From Halapricum hydrolyticum (GTDB lineage: Archaea; Halobacteriota; Halobacteria; Halobacteriales; Haloarculaceae), in contig NZ_JAOPKC010000003.1 in NCBI RefSeq assembly GCF_025517535.1, forward strand, positions 1-64,000: a stretch of DNA of 64,000 nt, written 5' to 3'. Made by a program: the position numbers and the translations under genes. Below, in pieces: positions 48,156 to 55,217 of this stretch. How positions within the stretch are numbered: the first letter of the stretch is position 1; each line of letters begins with the position of its first letter. The notes below the pieces were generated by a model that saw only the letters and a list, made by a program, of their open reading frames with translations, ran no database searches and was not told where the DNA came from.

Positions 48156-49391
48156 ATGAGCGACAACTACGATCTAGACGACATCGAGGACCGGGCCGAG
48201 GAACGACTCTCACACGTCGAGTTCGACACCGAACTCGGCAAGCAGATGGCGCGGGACGCGCGCCGCGTCTCGAACGGCGAGCTCTCGCGAGCGGCCTTCG
48301 AGGAGAAGTACGTCGACGACGTCCGCCAGGAGTTCGGCGTCGATCTGCGATCGGACTCACAGGCCGACGCCGAAGCGACGCCGGGCGTCCCGCCGACCGA
48401 GAGCAAGGCGTCCCGCCGGGACATGCTCAAGGCGACGGGTGCGCTCGCGACGGGCGCGGTGGCAGCCGGCGCAGGAAGCAGCGTGGCCGGCGAGTTCGTC
48501 TCCGGCAGTACCGGCGGCACTGCGGCCGCCCAGGAAGGCGGCGACGTCCAGGTGGGGATGGTCATCGACACCGAGACCTGTATCAAGTGTCTCCGGTGTG
48601 TCCAGGGCTGTAAAGAGGAGAACAACACGCCCGAGGGGCACTTCTGGCAGGACGTATTCCGCTACCGGCGCGAGGACAAAGAGTACGAGAGCCCACCGAA
48701 CACCGTCGAGGGGTGTGACCCAATACAGCGACCGTGCATGCACTGTGACGACGCACCCTGCATCGAGGTTTGTCCGAACAACTCCCGGTTCAAGACCGAG
48801 AACGGGCGCGTCCTGTGTGACTACGACACCTGTCTGGGCTGTGCCTACTGTGAGGTCGCCTGTCCGTACCACGTCAATGCCTTCGTCCACGACGGAGCAC
48901 CCGACTACCTCGGCGACCCCGAGAGCAACGAGGACTACGACCCGATCCTCGACGACGTCACTGCGGAATTCGAGGATCAGAAGTACGACGATCAGGGGCG
49001 CTGGGTCGCGGGCACCCCGCCGGACGGCTCCTGCAGCAAGTGCACGTTCTGCTCCCACCGCGAGCTGGACGACGAGCTAGACGGTACGACGACTGCATGC
49101 GAGGAGGTCTGTCCCGTCGACGCGATCCAGTTCGGCGACATGAACGACCCCGAGAGTGCACCGCGGCAGTACCTCCGGGAGAAAGTCGGCGAACTCGAAG
49201 ACGGGGAGGGCGACCCCGAGGAGTACCTCGAAGAGTACCCCGAGGACACGTTCGTGCTTCGCGAGAACGCCTCGGATCCGAACGTCATCTACGTCGGCGA
49301 CGACCCCTCGGACGTCGAGGTGACGGCCGTCCCCGGGCCGACGACCAAAGAGGACCGTGGTCTCGAAGAGGTCGACCGTACGCTGCACTGA
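48156..49391 (+). CDS. Exported four-cluster 4Fe-4S ferredoxin subunit (PsrB/DmsB/NrfC-like)
   Basis: A 411-residue protein. About 86 acidic residues precede a twin-arginine signal (ASRRDMLKATGALATGAVAAG), so the Tat motif is far from the N-terminus. The mature part has four cysteine groups, CIKCLRCVQGC, CMHCDDAPCIEVCP, CLGCAYCEVACP and CSKCTFC...CEEVCP, as in the electron-wire subunits of DMSO and polysulfide reductases. The C-terminal 90 residues are very acidic. ATG 48156 follows the NrfD stop by 5 nt, forming one operon with it. It probably passes electrons between NrfD and a partner outside the membrane. Confidence 0.92.
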   Translation: MSDNYDLDDIEDRAEERLSHVEFDTELGKQMARDARRVSNGELSRAAFEEKYVDDVRQEFGVDLRSDSQADAEATPGVPPTESKASRRDMLKATGALATGAVAAGAGSSVAGEFVSGSTGGTAAAQEGGDVQVGMVIDTETCIKCLRCVQGCKEENNTPEGHFWQDVFRYRREDKEYESPPNTVEGCDPIQRPCMHCDDAPCIEVCPNNSRFKTENGRVLCDYDTCLGCAYCEVACPYHVNAFVHDGAPDYLGDPESNEDYDPILDDVTAEFEDQKYDDQGRWVAGTPPDGSCSKCTFCSHRELDDELDGTTTACEEVCPVDAIQFGDMNDPESAPRQYLREKVGELEDGEGDPEEYLEEYPEDTFVLRENASDPNVIYVGDDPSDVEVTAVPGPTTKEDRGLEEVDRTLH

Positions 49392-49453
49392 TAGCGATCT
49401 TCGCCTGGGTCCGCCCTCTCCTCTGCCCGTTCGTGTGGTTTCTGATTTGTCGA

Positions 49454-49476
49454 GTGTCTATTGTTCACATAGACAC
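49454..49476. promoter_or_regulatory. Perfect 8-bp inverted repeat behind the 4Fe-4S gene
   Basis: GTGTCTAT (49454-49461) and ATAGACAC (49469-49476) are separated by TGTTCAC. The repeat lies 63 nt behind the 4Fe-4S stop and 64 nt before the TATA box of the lipoprotein gene. It could be an operator or an RNA hairpin; no run of T follows, so a terminator is less likely. Confidence 0.45.
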
Positions 49477-49539
49477 ACGGAATAATTGCATGATCAACCG
49501 CCGGGGTTCGAATCGTGCCACCGGCCGCCCGGGCAGCAC

Positions 49540-49546
49540 TTATATA
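49540..49546 (+). promoter_or_regulatory. TATA box of the Tat lipoprotein gene
   Basis: TTATATA within GCACTTATATACCCC lies 28 nt before ATG 49574, the distance of a leaderless haloarchaeal transcript. This favours ATG 49574 over ATG 49604. Confidence 0.6.
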
Positions 49547-49573
49547 CCCCTGTACGTTTCCAGACTAGGCTTT

Positions 49574-50668
49574 ATGAGAGTTGGGCGGCACGTAACTGTT
49601 GTAATGACACCCGAGCGTTCAGATTCTGAATCAGACACAGGCGTTTCGCGACGGAAGTTCGTCGCCGGCGGGGCTGCCGGCTGGGCGTCCGTCGCACTCG
49701 CAGGTTGTAACGCGCTGAGTCCCGGTGACGGTACCGAGACCGAAGAGCCGACCGACACAGAGACAGAAACAGAGACAGAGACCGAGACGGAGACGCCGGA
49801 GCCGCAACCGGAAGAATTCGTGGTCACCGACGACATTCTCGCCGGTTCGGGTGGCGAGAACCCGTCCGGTGCCGGTGGGTTCGCCGACGCGTGCTCCTGG
49901 ACCCGGACGTTTACCCACGGGATGGAGCCGGTGTTCAAGGTCGGCGTCTACGATCCGAGCGGCGAGCAACTCGGCAGCGACGAGATCTCCGTCGCGATCA
50001 ACATCGAGGGCGGTCCGACCGCCGACCTGGGCTGGAGCCTGGACGACGACGAGGAAGCCGAGCCCGAATGGAGCGGTCCCGTCTGGACGAATATCCCCGA
50101 GGACTGGCCGACCGGCGAAACGACCTATACCGTCGAGGTCTCCGACAACGACGGCACCTTCACCAGCGTCGGCATCGCGTCGGGCGTGTTCGAGGTCGTC
50201 GAGTACGACGACCCCGGGAACAACTACGTCGTCACCGCCGAAACCTACCACACGAGTACGCTCGGTGACGCCGGTTCGAACAGTCAGTTCATCAGCAGCT
50301 GCAACCCGGACTACACCTTCGACTCGACCGGCTCGGTCGGCTTCGACATCGGTATCTGGCACGCGAACTCCGGCGAGATGGTGACCCCGAGCGACGAGGT
50401 CGTCGATTCTGCACAGGTCTACTTCCCCGAACTCGACGTGACGCTCCCACTCGAGTGGGGTGCTGACAGCGACGACTCGTGGTCGGAGGGAAGCCACGCC
50501 TGGAACACTGTCTGGAAGGCCGACGACATTTCGGACGACCTCAACGGCGAGTACACCTACGAGGTGCAGATCACCGGTGCCAGCGGCGACGAAGAGTTCA
50601 ACGACGTCGGCGTCTACCTGGGTTCGGTCTACTTCGTCAACCCGAACGCCGAATCCGACGGCTCGTAA
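49574..50668 (+). CDS. Tat-exported lipoprotein with two beta-rich repeats
   Basis: A 364-residue protein. A twin-arginine lipoprotein signal (SRRKFVAGGAAGWASVALAGC, Cys near residue 45) is followed by a TETETE-type linker of about 25 residues, a typical spacer from the membrane. Two similar beta-sandwich segments follow: VFKVGVYDPSGEQLGSDEIS ending VGIASGVFEVVEYDD, and GFDIGIWHANSGEMVTPSDE ending VGVYLGSVYFVNPN. No metal-binding motif is evident. It lies behind the redox genes but has its own promoter. It might bind a ligand or partner outside the cell. No family is recognised. Confidence 0.78.
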   Translation: MRVGRHVTVVMTPERSDSESDTGVSRRKFVAGGAAGWASVALAGCNALSPGDGTETEEPTDTETETETETETETPEPQPEEFVVTDDILAGSGGENPSGAGGFADACSWTRTFTHGMEPVFKVGVYDPSGEQLGSDEISVAINIEGGPTADLGWSLDDDEEAEPEWSGPVWTNIPEDWPTGETTYTVEVSDNDGTFTSVGIASGVFEVVEYDDPGNNYVVTAETYHTSTLGDAGSNSQFISSCNPDYTFDSTGSVGFDIGIWHANSGEMVTPSDEVVDSAQVYFPELDVTLPLEWGADSDDSWSEGSHAWNTVWKADDISDDLNGEYTYEVQITGASGDEEFNDVGVYLGSVYFVNPNAESDGS

Positions 50669-50703
50669 GTCTCCCTTCCGTTTCCCGGCGCGCTCGAAGT
50701 TCG

Positions 50704-50720
50704 ATTTTTCTCTCTTTTTG
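50704..50720 (+). terminator. T-rich terminator behind the lipoprotein gene
   Basis: Two T5 runs (50705-50709 and 50715-50719) in TTTTTCTCTCTTTTT lie about 36 nt after the stop codon. Archaeal transcription commonly ends in such T tracts. Confidence 0.55.
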
Positions 50721-50762
50721 ACCGCTCAGGCTGAGCCGCGGCTCACCTAATTCGAGGCGGAG

Positions 50763-50825
50763 GCCCCACCCTCAAGGAGCGAGCGGAGCCATTGCCCCCG
50801 AGCGAAGTAGGGGAGGGTAGTTTAC
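50763..50825 (+). mobile_element. Solo right end of an IS200/IS605 element (relic)
   Basis: The sequence beginning GCCCCACCCTCAAGGAGCGA and ending GGGTAGTTTAC matches the tnpB-side end of the IS element at 366-425. That end, on the minus strand, reads GCCCTACCCTCAAGGAGCGA...GGGTAGTTCAC. The CCACCCTC/GAGGGTAG arms pair with one mismatch. There is no transposase gene beside it. It may be a small non-autonomous palindromic element (PATE-like) or the remains of a lost copy. Confidence 0.65.
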
Positions 50826-50902
50826 ACTGCTGACTCTACAATCTCGAACTGATTCGGCACCACGGACTACCGAAGGTCTTTTCGAACGTATCGCTACCAG
50901 TA

Positions 50903-51463
50903 TCACTCCGCTTCGACTTCGTCTTTGATGTTCTGGAAGTACGTCTCGATGTCGCCCTGGATGACCCGGCTCAGGAGCCGTGCCCCGAGTCGGGCGACCC
51001 CGCCCGTGTAGTACAGCTCCGCCGAATAGGAGAGGTCGGTCCCCTCCTCGTGCTCGTTCATCTCCATGGCGGCGAGCACGTCGAAGTCGCTGCCGGTCGT
51101 CGAGTCGAAGCCGTTGCCCTCCATGACGATCCAGTCGGGTTCGTTCATCTCGACGAGTTCGAACTCGCCGTCCAGCGAGACCGTCACGCGACTGATCCCG
51201 CGCGTGATCTCACAGGTGTAATGGCGCTCGGAGAGTCGTTCGACCGACTCCGCGCCCGGAATGCAATCCGCGAGGTTCTCGGCCTGGGAGATGAACCTCC
51301 AGAGGTCGTCCTTGCTCGTCTCGATCGTGACCGTGTCCGCGAACTCCAGGCGAGCCTCCTCCTCGTCGAAGCTCGACTCGCTTGCCATCTCCGAGGCGCT
51401 GGTCTCCGCCGTCTCTTGTTCGCTCGATACGTCCGTCTCCGGTTCGTTGATGTTGTCTGTCAT
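50903..51463 (-). CDS. CoxG-like SRPBCC-domain protein
   Basis: A 186-residue protein. An acidic 40-residue N-terminus is followed by an SRPBCC fold of the CoxG type: LWRFISQAENLADCIPGAESVE, then EITRGISRVTVSLDGEFEL, and GGVARLGARLLSRVIQGDIETYFQNIKDEV. CoxG proteins help place CO dehydrogenase at the membrane; similar domains bind hydrophobic ligands. No molybdenum hydroxylase genes are in the window. Its start overlaps the ABC permease stop by 4 nt. It is the last gene of the ABC operon, so a role with the transported substrate is likely. Confidence 0.85.
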   Translation of the reverse strand: MTDNINEPETDVSSEQETAETSASEMASESSFDEEEARLEFADTVTIETSKDDLWRFISQAENLADCIPGAESVERLSERHYTCEITRGISRVTVSLDGEFELVEMNEPDWIVMEGNGFDSTTGSDFDVLAAMEMNEHEEGTDLSYSAELYYTGGVARLGARLLSRVIQGDIETYFQNIKDEVEAE

Positions 51464-52239
51464 GGTTGGTACGTTCCTTCCCAGGGTGTGAGCACGTCGC
51501 CGAGGATCTCGGTGCCGTGGACGAACAGCACGCCCAGCACGTTAATCGAGAAGACGGCGACGTACATCCGCGGGATCGTAAACAGCTGCCAGGAGTTCCA
51601 GATGACGTAGCCCAGCCCGGACTCGGCGGCCAGCATCTCGATGACCACCAGCAGCGCGAAGCCGACGCTGAAGCCCATGCTGAGCGAACTGAATATCTGC
51701 GGGCGTGCACCCGGCAGGATGACCTCTCGATACAGATCGAACGTGCCCGCGCCGTTGTCCAGTGCCGCCTCGATATGGACGTCCTCGATCGACCGGACAC
51801 CGCCCATCGTGTTGATCGCGACCAGCAGGAACACCGCCAGCGCCATCGTCAGGATCCGCACGGTCTCGGTGAGGCCAAAGAGCGCGAACATCACCGGGAG
51901 GAGCGCGATCTTCGGGAGCGGGTACAGCACCGCCAGATGCGGGTTCACGAGCAGCCGCGCCCGATGGGACCACCCGGCGACGATACCGACGGCGATTCCT
52001 GCGCTCGCGCCGATCGCGGTCGCGAGGACGATCCGCCGGACGCTCGCCAAGGCGTGTGTCAGGAACTCGCCCTCGATATACAGCTCGGCGGCCAGCGGCA
52101 ACGTCACCGACGGTGGCGGGAAAAAGCGTGGATCGACGATCGTGCCTGCCGCCAGCTCCCACGCGAGCGCGAGCACGACGAACGGGCCCAGTAGCGACGG
52201 GAGCTGTCCGACGACTCTGGAGCCCGTGAGACGCGTCAT
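51460..52239 (-). CDS. ABC transporter permease, NitT/TauT (SsuC/TauC) type
   Basis: A 259-residue permease with six helices and the family EAA loop (EAALDNGAGTFDLYREVILPGARPQIFSSL). It begins LPSLLGPFVVLALAWELAAG. This family imports nitrate, taurine, alkanesulfonates, thiamine precursors and similar small molecules. Its start overlaps the ATPase gene stop, and its stop overlaps the CoxG-like start, so it is translationally coupled on both sides. The substrate is not predictable from sequence. Confidence 0.92.
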   Translation of the reverse strand: MTRLTGSRVVGQLPSLLGPFVVLALAWELAAGTIVDPRFFPPPSVTLPLAAELYIEGEFLTHALASVRRIVLATAIGASAGIAVGIVAGWSHRARLLVNPHLAVLYPLPKIALLPVMFALFGLTETVRILTMALAVFLLVAINTMGGVRSIEDVHIEAALDNGAGTFDLYREVILPGARPQIFSSLSMGFSVGFALLVVIEMLAAESGLGYVIWNSWQLFTIPRMYVAVFSINVLGVLFVHGTEILGDVLTPWEGTYQP

Positions 52240-53141
52240 CGTCGTTCGACCGTGCGCTGGACCTCGTCACTCAACACGTCCCAGACGCGGGTCTGCAGCT
52301 CTTCGAGGCGAGCGATGTCGAGGTTCTCTCGGGTGCGCGGCCGGTCGAGATCGACGTCGACGATCTCCTTGATGTGACCCGGCCGCGCGCCCATGACGCC
52401 GAGTCGATCGCCGAGCTGGATCGCCTCTTCGATGTCGTGAGTGACGTAGACGACGGTCTTCTTCGATTCGCTCCACAGCGACAGCAACTCCTCCTGAAGG
52501 TAGCGCTTCGTCTGGGCGTCCAGGTCGCCGAAGGGCTCGTCCATCAGCAGCACCTGCGGGTCGTTCGCGAACGCACGGGCGATGCCGACCCGCTGGGCCA
52601 TCCCGCCCGAGAGCTGGTGGGGGTAGGCGTTCTCGAACCCCGAGAGGTTGACCTTCTCGATGTACTCGCGGGCGATCTCGTAGCGTCGCTGCTTGCCGAC
52701 ACCGCGCATCTTCAGCCCGAACGCGACGTTATCGAGCACCGACTTCCAGGGGAAGATCCCCTTCTCCTGGAAGACCATGCTGGTCGTCGGTCGATCCCCG
52801 TCGGATTCGGTCCGGATGTCGATCTCGCCGGCGTCGGCTTCCAGCAGCCCGCTGACCAGCCGCAGAAACGTCGACTTGCCACAGCCGGAGGGGCCGAGCA
52901 GGCAGAAGAACTCGCTGTCGTAGACTTCCAGGTTCATCCCCGACAGCGCCTGCACGCCACCGTTCTGGCCCGCGTAGGCCTTCTCGACCCCGGAAGCACG
53001 GATGCGGACGGATCGCTCGTTGTCGGCACTCTGCCTGCCAGTGCCAGCGACCGCGTCGTCCGTCGACGTTCGTGGTGGCTCCATGGGTGGATCTCTCGGC
53101 TGGACTGTCGCCGCCTGCGGGCGTGCCGGTCGGTCGCTCAT
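52236..53141 (-). CDS. ABC transporter ATP-binding protein, NitT/TauT (SsuB/TauB) type
   Basis: A 301-residue ATPase with Walker A GPSGCGKST, signature QLSGGMAQRVGIARAF, Walker B VLLMDEPFGDLD and switch YVTHDIEEA. An acidic 35-residue N-terminal extension precedes VRIRASGVEKAY. The start at 53141 overlaps the end of the substrate-binding protein gene, and the stop overlaps the permease gene, so it is the second gene of the operon starting at 54355. Confidence 0.94.
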   Translation of the reverse strand: MSDRPARPQAATVQPRDPPMEPPRTSTDDAVAGTGRQSADNERSVRIRASGVEKAYAGQNGGVQALSGMNLEVYDSEFFCLLGPSGCGKSTFLRLVSGLLEADAGEIDIRTESDGDRPTTSMVFQEKGIFPWKSVLDNVAFGLKMRGVGKQRRYEIAREYIEKVNLSGFENAYPHQLSGGMAQRVGIARAFANDPQVLLMDEPFGDLDAQTKRYLQEELLSLWSESKKTVVYVTHDIEEAIQLGDRLGVMGARPGHIKEIVDVDLDRPRTRENLDIARLEELQTRVWDVLSDEVQRTVERR

Positions 53142-54355
53142 TCACAGAGCGATTCGGCCGGGAACCCCTCGGGTTCGTCGATCGTCTCCAGTTCGGAGTA
53201 GGGCTTGGGCGAGTTCTGTCCCCACTCGTTTATCGTCTCGACGGTGGGCTCGGGATCGTCGAGCCGCCCGACTTCGTCGAGCGCCTCCTCCAGTAGCGAT
53301 TCGTCGACGATCGACGACTCCTCGGCCTGCTCCTCGACAGTGCCACGACAGTGATGGTAGGTCTGCTGGCTCATGATGCTTTCCCTGTTGAGGCGCCCGT
53401 TCTTGTGGGGCAACGACGGGATCGACATCTTGATCAGGTTCTTCGGGAGACCGAACTCGTCGCTGACGATCGATGCGACCTCGTCGCTGGGGAACCCGCC
53501 CAGCTCGTAGTACTCCCGGACGCCGAGCAGATACGCCTCCAGCCACCGACGCGCGACTTCCGGACGGTTCTGCATGAACGGCTCGCCGAACAGATAGACG
53601 CCGATCTGCATCCGCGGGGCGACCTCCGAGGCGTACAACAGCCGCTTGGCACCGGTCTCGTTGACCATTCCGAGCCCGAGCGGATCGGGGATGGCGGCGG
53701 CGTCGATCTCGCCCGCGGACATCGCGCTCGTCATGTTCGTATAGAGGATATTCTTCGTCTGGACGTCGTCCCAGGTCATGTCGTTACGCTGGAGCAGTCG
53801 CCCCCAGATGTACGAGTCGACGTTCCCCTCGCCGTGCAGCGCGATCGTGAAGTCCTCCGAGACGTCCGAGAGGGTCATCCCCTCCGTGTACTTTTCGGGA
53901 CGGATCAGGACCTTGTTCGAGGAAGGTTGGCCGCGCCAGTACTGAGTCTGGTCGGCGACGACGTTGATCTCGACGTCCTGGGCGACGGAATTGAACAGGC
54001 TCGCGCCCACCGATCCCGTCGCCGTGTCGAGGTCGCCGCTGGCCAGTCGTGGCGTCGCCTGGGGCGCGCTCTGGATGCGCTCGATCTCGAGTTCGATGTC
54101 TCGCTCCTCGAAGTAACCGCGGTCTCTGGCGACCAGCACCTCCGATACGGCCGGGATCGTCAGCGTCCCGAACGTCACGGTATCCGGACCGGTGTTCGAC
54201 TCGTCGCTTGACCCGAGCAGCCCGCCACAGCCGGCGACGCCGGCCGCTGCTGTGACGCTTGCTCCTGCCAGGAATCTTCGACGCGTGCTCGCCGTTCGCC
54301 CGTCCCGCCGGTCCGACTGTGTACTACCCGTCATAGCTGTCTGTTTTCGTACCAT
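53138..54355 (-). CDS. ABC transporter substrate-binding lipoprotein, NitT/TauT (SsuA/TauA) type
   Basis: A 405-residue protein. The twin-arginine lipoprotein signal is STRRRFLAGASVTAAAGVAGC. The mature part has the NMT1/TauA fold (TVTFGTLTIPAVSEVLVARDRGYFEERDIE, SGDLDTATGSVGASLFNSVAQ). A minus-strand TATA box (CTATAAAAC, about 54388-54396) lies about 35-40 nt upstream, so this gene opens its own transcription unit with the ATPase, permease and CoxG-like genes. ATG 54334 is an alternative start. The ligand is unknown; the binding residues cannot be read from the sequence. Confidence 0.9.
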   Translation of the reverse strand: MVRKQTAMTGSTQSDRRDGRTASTRRRFLAGASVTAAAGVAGCGGLLGSSDESNTGPDTVTFGTLTIPAVSEVLVARDRGYFEERDIELEIERIQSAPQATPRLASGDLDTATGSVGASLFNSVAQDVEINVVADQTQYWRGQPSSNKVLIRPEKYTEGMTLSDVSEDFTIALHGEGNVDSYIWGRLLQRNDMTWDDVQTKNILYTNMTSAMSAGEIDAAAIPDPLGLGMVNETGAKRLLYASEVAPRMQIGVYLFGEPFMQNRPEVARRWLEAYLLGVREYYELGGFPSDEVASIVSDEFGLPKNLIKMSIPSLPHKNGRLNRESIMSQQTYHHCRGTVEEQAEESSIVDESLLEEALDEVGRLDDPEPTVETINEWGQNSPKPYSELETIDEPEGFPAESLCE

Positions 54356-54422
54356 CCGTGAAACCTATGTGCTTCATATTCCAGTTTGTTTTATAGTTCG
54401 TTCGACGTCGCGCGTCGCGCCG

Positions 54423-55193
54423 TCATAGTACGACCGTCCGTCGGTTGTCCGCGTGCCAGGGGACGAGCCGGCGCTCGATCGCGCCCAGCCCGTAGGTGAA
54501 GGCGATTCCGAGGATGCCGCTAACGACCAGCCCGGCGTACAGCGCGGTGATGTCGTAGGACATCCAGGCGATCCACAGGAAGTTGCCGAGACCGCTGCTC
54601 CCGGCGACCAGCTCGACGGCTACGACGATCAAAAGCGAGGTGCTCAACCCGAGACGCAACCCGCTCAGCACCAGCGGCAGCGACCCTGGCAGCAGCACCT
54701 CCCGGAAGAGCCGGTAGGTCGAGGTCGCGCCGTTGTCCCTGGCGACGTCGACGTAGACGCTCTCGATCCCGCTGGCGCCGTCCATCGCGTTCCACAGCAC
54801 GACGAAAAAGGTTCCGAGGCCGGCAGTGACGACCAGCGCGGTCTCGGTGCTCCCCAGCAGCAAGATCACCAGCGGCAACAGTGCGATCATCGGCAGCGGG
54901 AAGATCGCCGCCGCCAGCGGCGAGAGGACGGCCTTGATCTTCGGGTTCCAGCCCATTGCCAGCCCGACGACCGTTCCGAGCGCCGATCCGGCGATCGAGG
55001 CCGCGAGCGTCCGCTGGAGCGTGACGAGCACGTCCGATCGAAAGCCCTCCTGGGCCAGCAGCGACGCCGTCGTCCCGATGATCGTCGCCGGCGGCGGCAA
55101 CAGCGAGGGGCTCACGAGGCCGAACACACCCACCGCTAGCTGCCACAGCGCGAGCGGGATGGCGAGCGAACATGCCTGATAGAACCGATCCAT
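54423..55193 (-). CDS. Second NitT/TauT-type ABC transporter permease
   Basis: A 256-residue permease of the same family as the gene at 51460, with EAA loop VARDNGATSTYRLFREVLLPGSLPLVLSGL. It lies upstream of the substrate-binding protein gene, separated by a promoter, and follows the TIG-like protein gene by 24 nt. Two permeases with one ATPase and one binding protein suggest a heterodimeric channel, or two alternative transporters sharing an ATPase. The two permeases are related but clearly diverged. Confidence 0.9.
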   Translation of the reverse strand: MDRFYQACSLAIPLALWQLAVGVFGLVSPSLLPPPATIIGTTASLLAQEGFRSDVLVTLQRTLAASIAGSALGTVVGLAMGWNPKIKAVLSPLAAAIFPLPMIALLPLVILLLGSTETALVVTAGLGTFFVVLWNAMDGASGIESVYVDVARDNGATSTYRLFREVLLPGSLPLVLSGLRLGLSTSLLIVVAVELVAGSSGLGNFLWIAWMSYDITALYAGLVVSGILGIAFTYGLGAIERRLVPWHADNRRTVVL

Positions 55194-55217
55194 TCGTGTG
55201 CTGGGCCCGGGATCCGA

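Noticed and set aside
49490..49530. GGTTCGAATC resembling a tRNA T-loop
   Set aside because: The flanking bases cannot form the 5-bp T stem, and no acceptor, D or anticodon arm is present.
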